Shown here piece by piece: positions 30,835 to 64,000 of a DNA stretch of 64,000 nucleotides. Under the pieces are notes generated by a model that saw only the letters and a list, made by a program, of their open reading frames with translations, was not told the DNA's origin and did not search any database. The stretch spans positions 8,077,501 to 8,141,500 of the forward strand of contig JAMPIT010000493.1 in the NCBI GenBank assembly GCA_026261815.1, read 5' to 3'. This DNA is from Monarcha castaneiventris obscurior (lineage: Eukaryota > Chordata > Aves > Passeriformes > Monarchidae). The first letter of the stretch is position 1. Each line of letters begins with the position of its first letter. Position numbers and translations under genes: made by a program.

Positions 30835-33515
30835 TTAAGAACTGCTCTGAATGATTTTAAATGTAGGTAAGTCAGGTAATTCAACAGACTAGATTTTAAG
30901 AAATAGTGGTTGTAATTCATGTTCACAAGTCTCAGTTGCTGATTTAGGGTACCAAAACTAGGAACAACGGTTTCTGAAGTCAGCAGGAAAGGTCAGGTGT
31001 CTCCAAGGAACAGTCTAGAGCACCTGGATTGGAATCTGAAGTAGATGGCACAAAGACCTAATAAATGTCCATATTTGAGTCTGCATATATGGCCATAGAT
31101 GGGATTAAAATGAAATGAGAGCCTGAGTGCATAGTTTCCCACGTTGTCCACGTACTGGTTTTGTTTGTTATGATTTGATTTTTTTCCAAACAAATTACAC
31201 TGCAGTGGCTCCATATCTATCACTGTGTCCCATACTCTGTGATTTTGGTGGGTTTTTTACGCTATGAAATATCATCAATGTGACTCAGTTTAGCCAGTTA
31301 TCCAAGAGCTTTGTCCTTACTGCTCTTGCTTCCACTTAATTCACACAATTTTGTTCAGGGTCAGTTATGTCCTCTGAAGGGCTTTGGAGTCTTCAAATTG
31401 ACCAAAGGAATTGTGTGGCCACTTCTGGGTGTGTAAAATCCAGCTTCTCAAACAGATGAGTTGTATATTTATCCAACCAGTCAGCATAAGGCAGTTGATA
31501 AGGAACATCTTTGTCTTTTATGTGGTGCCATGCTGGGGGAGAAGGGCTTTCAAATGCCTGTCAGCTGCACTGGCCAGGTCACTTAGGATGGGATCTGTGT
31601 TTAGTCAGCTCTTCGGGAATAAACACACAGAAGCTCTGCTCAGCCTTTTGGTCAAAGGAATTTTGGTTATATGTCAGCCAGGAAGTGAGGAAATCAAAAG
31701 TACAGCAGAGTTCATGGAGTCCTCTATTTTCAGTCCCTTAGGAGGAAAACAACGTACATGAGAAAAACATCAGTTAACTCTTGTATCACTGTGGAAGCAG
31801 ATCCTAGATTTGTGAAATACACAGTGGCCTAAAATGGTAGTGAAGTGGAAACCACCGTGATTTTTAGTTGCATCTAGAAAGGATCCTTGCATACACAGCT
31901 TAAGAATACCTAACATTTATGAAATTGAAAATATGTGCTTAAGTGATCCAGCAGAATCTTTAATAGAATTACCTCATGAATGAATTTACTCATATATATG
32001 GAAATGCAAAACCTACTTGCCTGTTCCTATTCTGTTTGAAAATGCAGACACATTTTTAGCAGAAGAAAAAAAATCTGGATGAATGAGGTAATATTTTGCA
32101 AGGCTGTTATTAAGAGGCACATGTCACAGATTTGTACCAGGATAACTGTGAAATGTTCATGCTTACGTTATTTCATTTTAGAGATTTTTTTTTTAGTTGT
32201 ATATGAGAAATTTTTATATCAGTGTTGTAAAAGAGAAGCTGGTTTAAGTCTTGAAAAAATCAATATTCCTTTATATAATTATTTTGATACTGAATGGAAA
32301 TTTAGAATAGAAGGGAACACGTAGAACACTATGTTGTACAATATATGAAAAGACTTGTTTACATTTCTCCTGATTGTTGGCTTAGGCATGTGTTAATGGG
32401 AAAAGTGGGATAATGGATTATTTTTCATATGGGAAAAATGCATTTATTTGACTTCCAGATAAATTCTTGAAGTTACTTTACCTTTGGTTGAAAATCTGAA
32501 AATACCAAGCATAAAGAAGCTTTTAACAGTGAATTTTTAAAGTGGACTAAAAATAGTTATTTGAGACAATTTTAATAGTTGATCTGTAATCACTAATATT
32601 GACAATATGCGGCTTGCTAAAAGCAAAAATGAGAGCTGTTAGGTTTTTTCCTCTTTCAGTTATCAGAACCTGTTTTTGTGAAGTCTGCTCTAAAGTACAG
32701 TGTCTCTAGGGATGTGTATCATGGATTTAAATATTATGTCAATGAAGGGAGAATGTAGACAGGGATTACAAAAGTGCTTTGCTCTTCTGCTGGTGGTCAG
32801 ATGTGGATAACCGTTTTGCCTCAGTTTATTGGCAGATAATATCTGTCTGTATACAGATTTCTATTATAACTATCTCAATCCCCCCCAGATATTTACTTTA
32901 AAATGATTTAAGAAGTTCTGCACAAAGGTGTTGGTGTGGCAGGGGTATCTAGACTTTCTCAGCTGTAAATGTAGCTGAACCAGCAGAAGGAAGACACAAG
33001 TGGTTGGTTTGCTGTTGACCCCCTGTCCTATCCTTCCCTGTCCATCCCTGCTGTCCTTTCCCCAGAGGAAGCATCTCCTCCTGAGTGTAGGTGAGAAGTG
33101 CTTGGAAGAGAACATGTCATGGAGTCCATGGCTGTAAGCTCAGAGACAGCACTTAGGGGATGAGTTGTGTTCCTTCCAAAGCAAAGGTTGTGTTGCCATT
33201 GAAGACCCAAAAGCCTCTGCTGACTTTAAAATTTGAAACCCCTACTTACATTCTTAAAATCAGTCGTGGGCTCTAAGTACCTTCTTGAATTAGAATCAAA
33301 ACCGAGAGCTGGGAGCAATAGAGAAGAGCCTGGGAAGAAATTAGTTAGTGAGAAGCTTGGTTTAGGAAATGTGACTGGCATAGCACGAGGGGGATGTGAT
33401 ACAGCACCTTGAGACGGGAATGGAAGTTGGTTGGCAAGTTGTCAGTGCCATTCCACAGCTAACCAACGTTTTATCGTCCCCTCTGCCCCCGCTCTAGGAT
33501 TTCTGTCCCTGAGTC

Positions 33516-64000
<30,485 letters not shown>

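Larger units (their letters stand above)
16464..33497 (+). other. HELZ: HELZ intron 1
   Basis: A 17.0 kb intron between the CpG-island exon and the ATG exon. It holds the 3' part of the CpG island, a T-rich tract at 17877-17924, a CR1 fragment at about 30301-30834 and a perfect hairpin at 29847-29879. Additional small 5' UTR exons cannot be excluded by eye. No open frame here resembles a known protein. Confidence 0.75.

Overview
The window is eukaryotic, vertebrate and most likely avian. Two large multi-exon genes with GT-AG introns lie in AT-rich DNA. Each begins in a CpG island, and the only interspersed repeats I can name are two 5'-truncated CR1 (chicken-repeat) LINE fragments. I see no operons, no CRISPR array, no tRNA or rRNA genes and no intact mobile element.

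Layout on the + strand. (1) 1-736: GC-rich promoter and first exon of PSMD12, with a tandemly duplicated G-rich block and NRF1-, ETS- and ARE-like motifs. (2) 629-9247: complete PSMD12 (26S proteasome lid subunit Rpn5/p55), 11 coding exons, 456 codons, every junction resolved in frame. (3) About 9486-15900: intergenic spacer of about 6.4 kb with no recognisable gene. (4) About 15900-16900: CpG island promoter and non-coding first exon of HELZ. (5) 16464-33497: a 17 kb first intron containing a CR1 fragment of about 530 bp. (6) 33516-62638: fourteen coding exons of HELZ, the first 724 codons plus two bases. They cover the N-terminal TPR-like region, the CCCH zinc finger, the middle region, and the start of the superfamily 1 helicase core (Q motif, Walker A GPYGTGKT, motif Ia). 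The window ends inside the following intron, so the rest of the helicase core and the long C-terminal tail lie outside.

PSMD12 and HELZ are neighbours in the same orientation in mammals (human 17q24.2, from memory), so this is conserved vertebrate synteny rather than a functional cluster. PSMD12 acts in protein degradation. HELZ is an RNA helicase of the UPF1-like SF1 group tied to translation control and mRNA decay.

I found no evidence of a new biological system. The observations most worth checking are regulatory: a perfect proteasome-type ARE just inside PSMD12 intron 1, upstream ORFs in the inferred HELZ 5' UTR including one that overlaps the HELZ start codon, a NAGNAG acceptor in the HELZ helicase core, and a perfect U12-type donor motif overlapping a U2-type donor in PSMD12.
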